A stretch of 22,118 nucleotides of DNA from Actinomycetes bacterium (GTDB lineage Bacteria; Actinomycetota; Actinomycetes; S36-B12; GCA-2699445). The position numbers and the translations under genes were made by a program. The notes below the pieces were generated by a model, which was not told the DNA's origin, made no database searches, and worked only from the letters and a program-made list of their open reading frames with translations. The stretch is taken from contig JAHZKU010000036.1 of NCBI GenBank assembly GCA_022600255.1, forward strand, positions 1 through 22,118, read 5' to 3'. Numbering within the stretch: the first letter of the stretch is position 1; each line of letters begins with the position of its first letter. Below, one piece after another: positions 22,008 through 22,118 of this stretch.

Positions 22008-22118
22008 GATGGCTGTGGCCGTGACCGGCGTCTTCGGCTTCATCTTCTTCGGGCTTGTCCACGACCAGTGCCTCGGTCGTTAACAGCATGCCCGCGATAG
22101 AGACGGCGTTAGTAAGAG
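21991..22118 (-). CDS. groEL: Chaperonin GroEL (60 kDa), C-terminal fragment at window edge
   Basis: Only the last 41 codons are in the window; the gene continues beyond 22118. They read LTNAVSIAGMLLTTEALVVD, the standard end of the GroEL equatorial domain, then an acidic KPEEDEAEDAG and a histidine-rich end GHGHSHHGHSH before TGA at 21991-21993. GroEL is the ATP-driven folding chamber that works with GroES. A His-rich end instead of the Gly-Met repeat is characteristic of the actinobacterial GroEL1 (Cpn60.1) type, usually the copy next to groES. It overlaps the start of the downstream hypothetical gene by 17 bp. A search limited to long reading frames would miss this gene. Confidence 0.93.
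   Translation of the reverse strand, partial: LTNAVSIAGMLLTTEALVVDKPEEDEAEDAGHGHSHHGHSH

Noticed and set aside
1..22118. Mobile element, prophage or CRISPR array
   Set aside because: No transposase, integrase, phage gene, terminal inverted repeats or regularly spaced repeats were seen. The 11-bp repeats at 13002 are an operator-like array of only three units.

Overview
The window is about 22 kb of dense, moderately GC-rich chromosomal DNA from an actinobacterium (Actinomycetota). The main evidence is a BldM-type orphan regulator beside guaB, a cholesterol-oxidase-like ChoD protein, a GuaB3 paralogue behind GuaB, and a GroEL with a histidine-rich tail. From memory, the order groEL - conserved hypothetical - (bldM) - guaB - guaB3 ... 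gabD - choD - guaA ... pcrA ... sucC resembles the corresponding block of streptomycetes and, in part, mycobacteria. I see no tRNA, rRNA, insertion sequence or CRISPR array.

Left part (1-6876). sucC (minus strand) opens the window, but its C-terminus is abnormal: homology stops at about residue 344 and a 27-residue lysine-rich tail follows. That tail lies over a plus-strand terminator-like hairpin. A divergent alpha/beta-hydrolase gene follows and overlaps the 3' end of pcrA (UvrD-like helicase). Upstream of pcrA on the same strand is a secreted protein with a LAS-type zinc-peptidase fold and beta-sandwich repeats.

Middle (6877-10787). guaA (minus) and a YjbQ/UPF0047 gene (plus) diverge from a gap of only 28 bp. 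choD converges on yjbQ.

Accessory-looking cassette (about 10788-13775). An OmpR-type response regulator and a sensor kinase (ATGA overlap) are followed by a small secreted protein of unknown family. Its promoter region carries three TTARC motifs at exact 11-bp spacing, the usual layout of an OmpR/PhoB-family operator. A strong symmetrical terminator closes the cassette. This is the best candidate in the window for an undescribed signalling system.

Right part (14042-22118). The minus-strand run guaB - guaB3 - glpD - gabD2 looks like one operon (gaps of 2 bp and 41 bp, then a GTGA overlap). It joins guanine-nucleotide synthesis to glycerol-3-phosphate and semialdehyde oxidation. glpD has no ordinary start codon that covers its conserved N-terminus; an AUC codon behind a Shine-Dalgarno sequence is the likeliest start. 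bldM diverges from guaB. A conserved hypothetical gene overlaps the end of groEL, whose last 41 codons close the window.

Four genes (pcrA, yjbQ, choD and the response regulator) have TANNNT exactly 6 nt before ATG, the signature of leaderless transcripts in actinobacteria.
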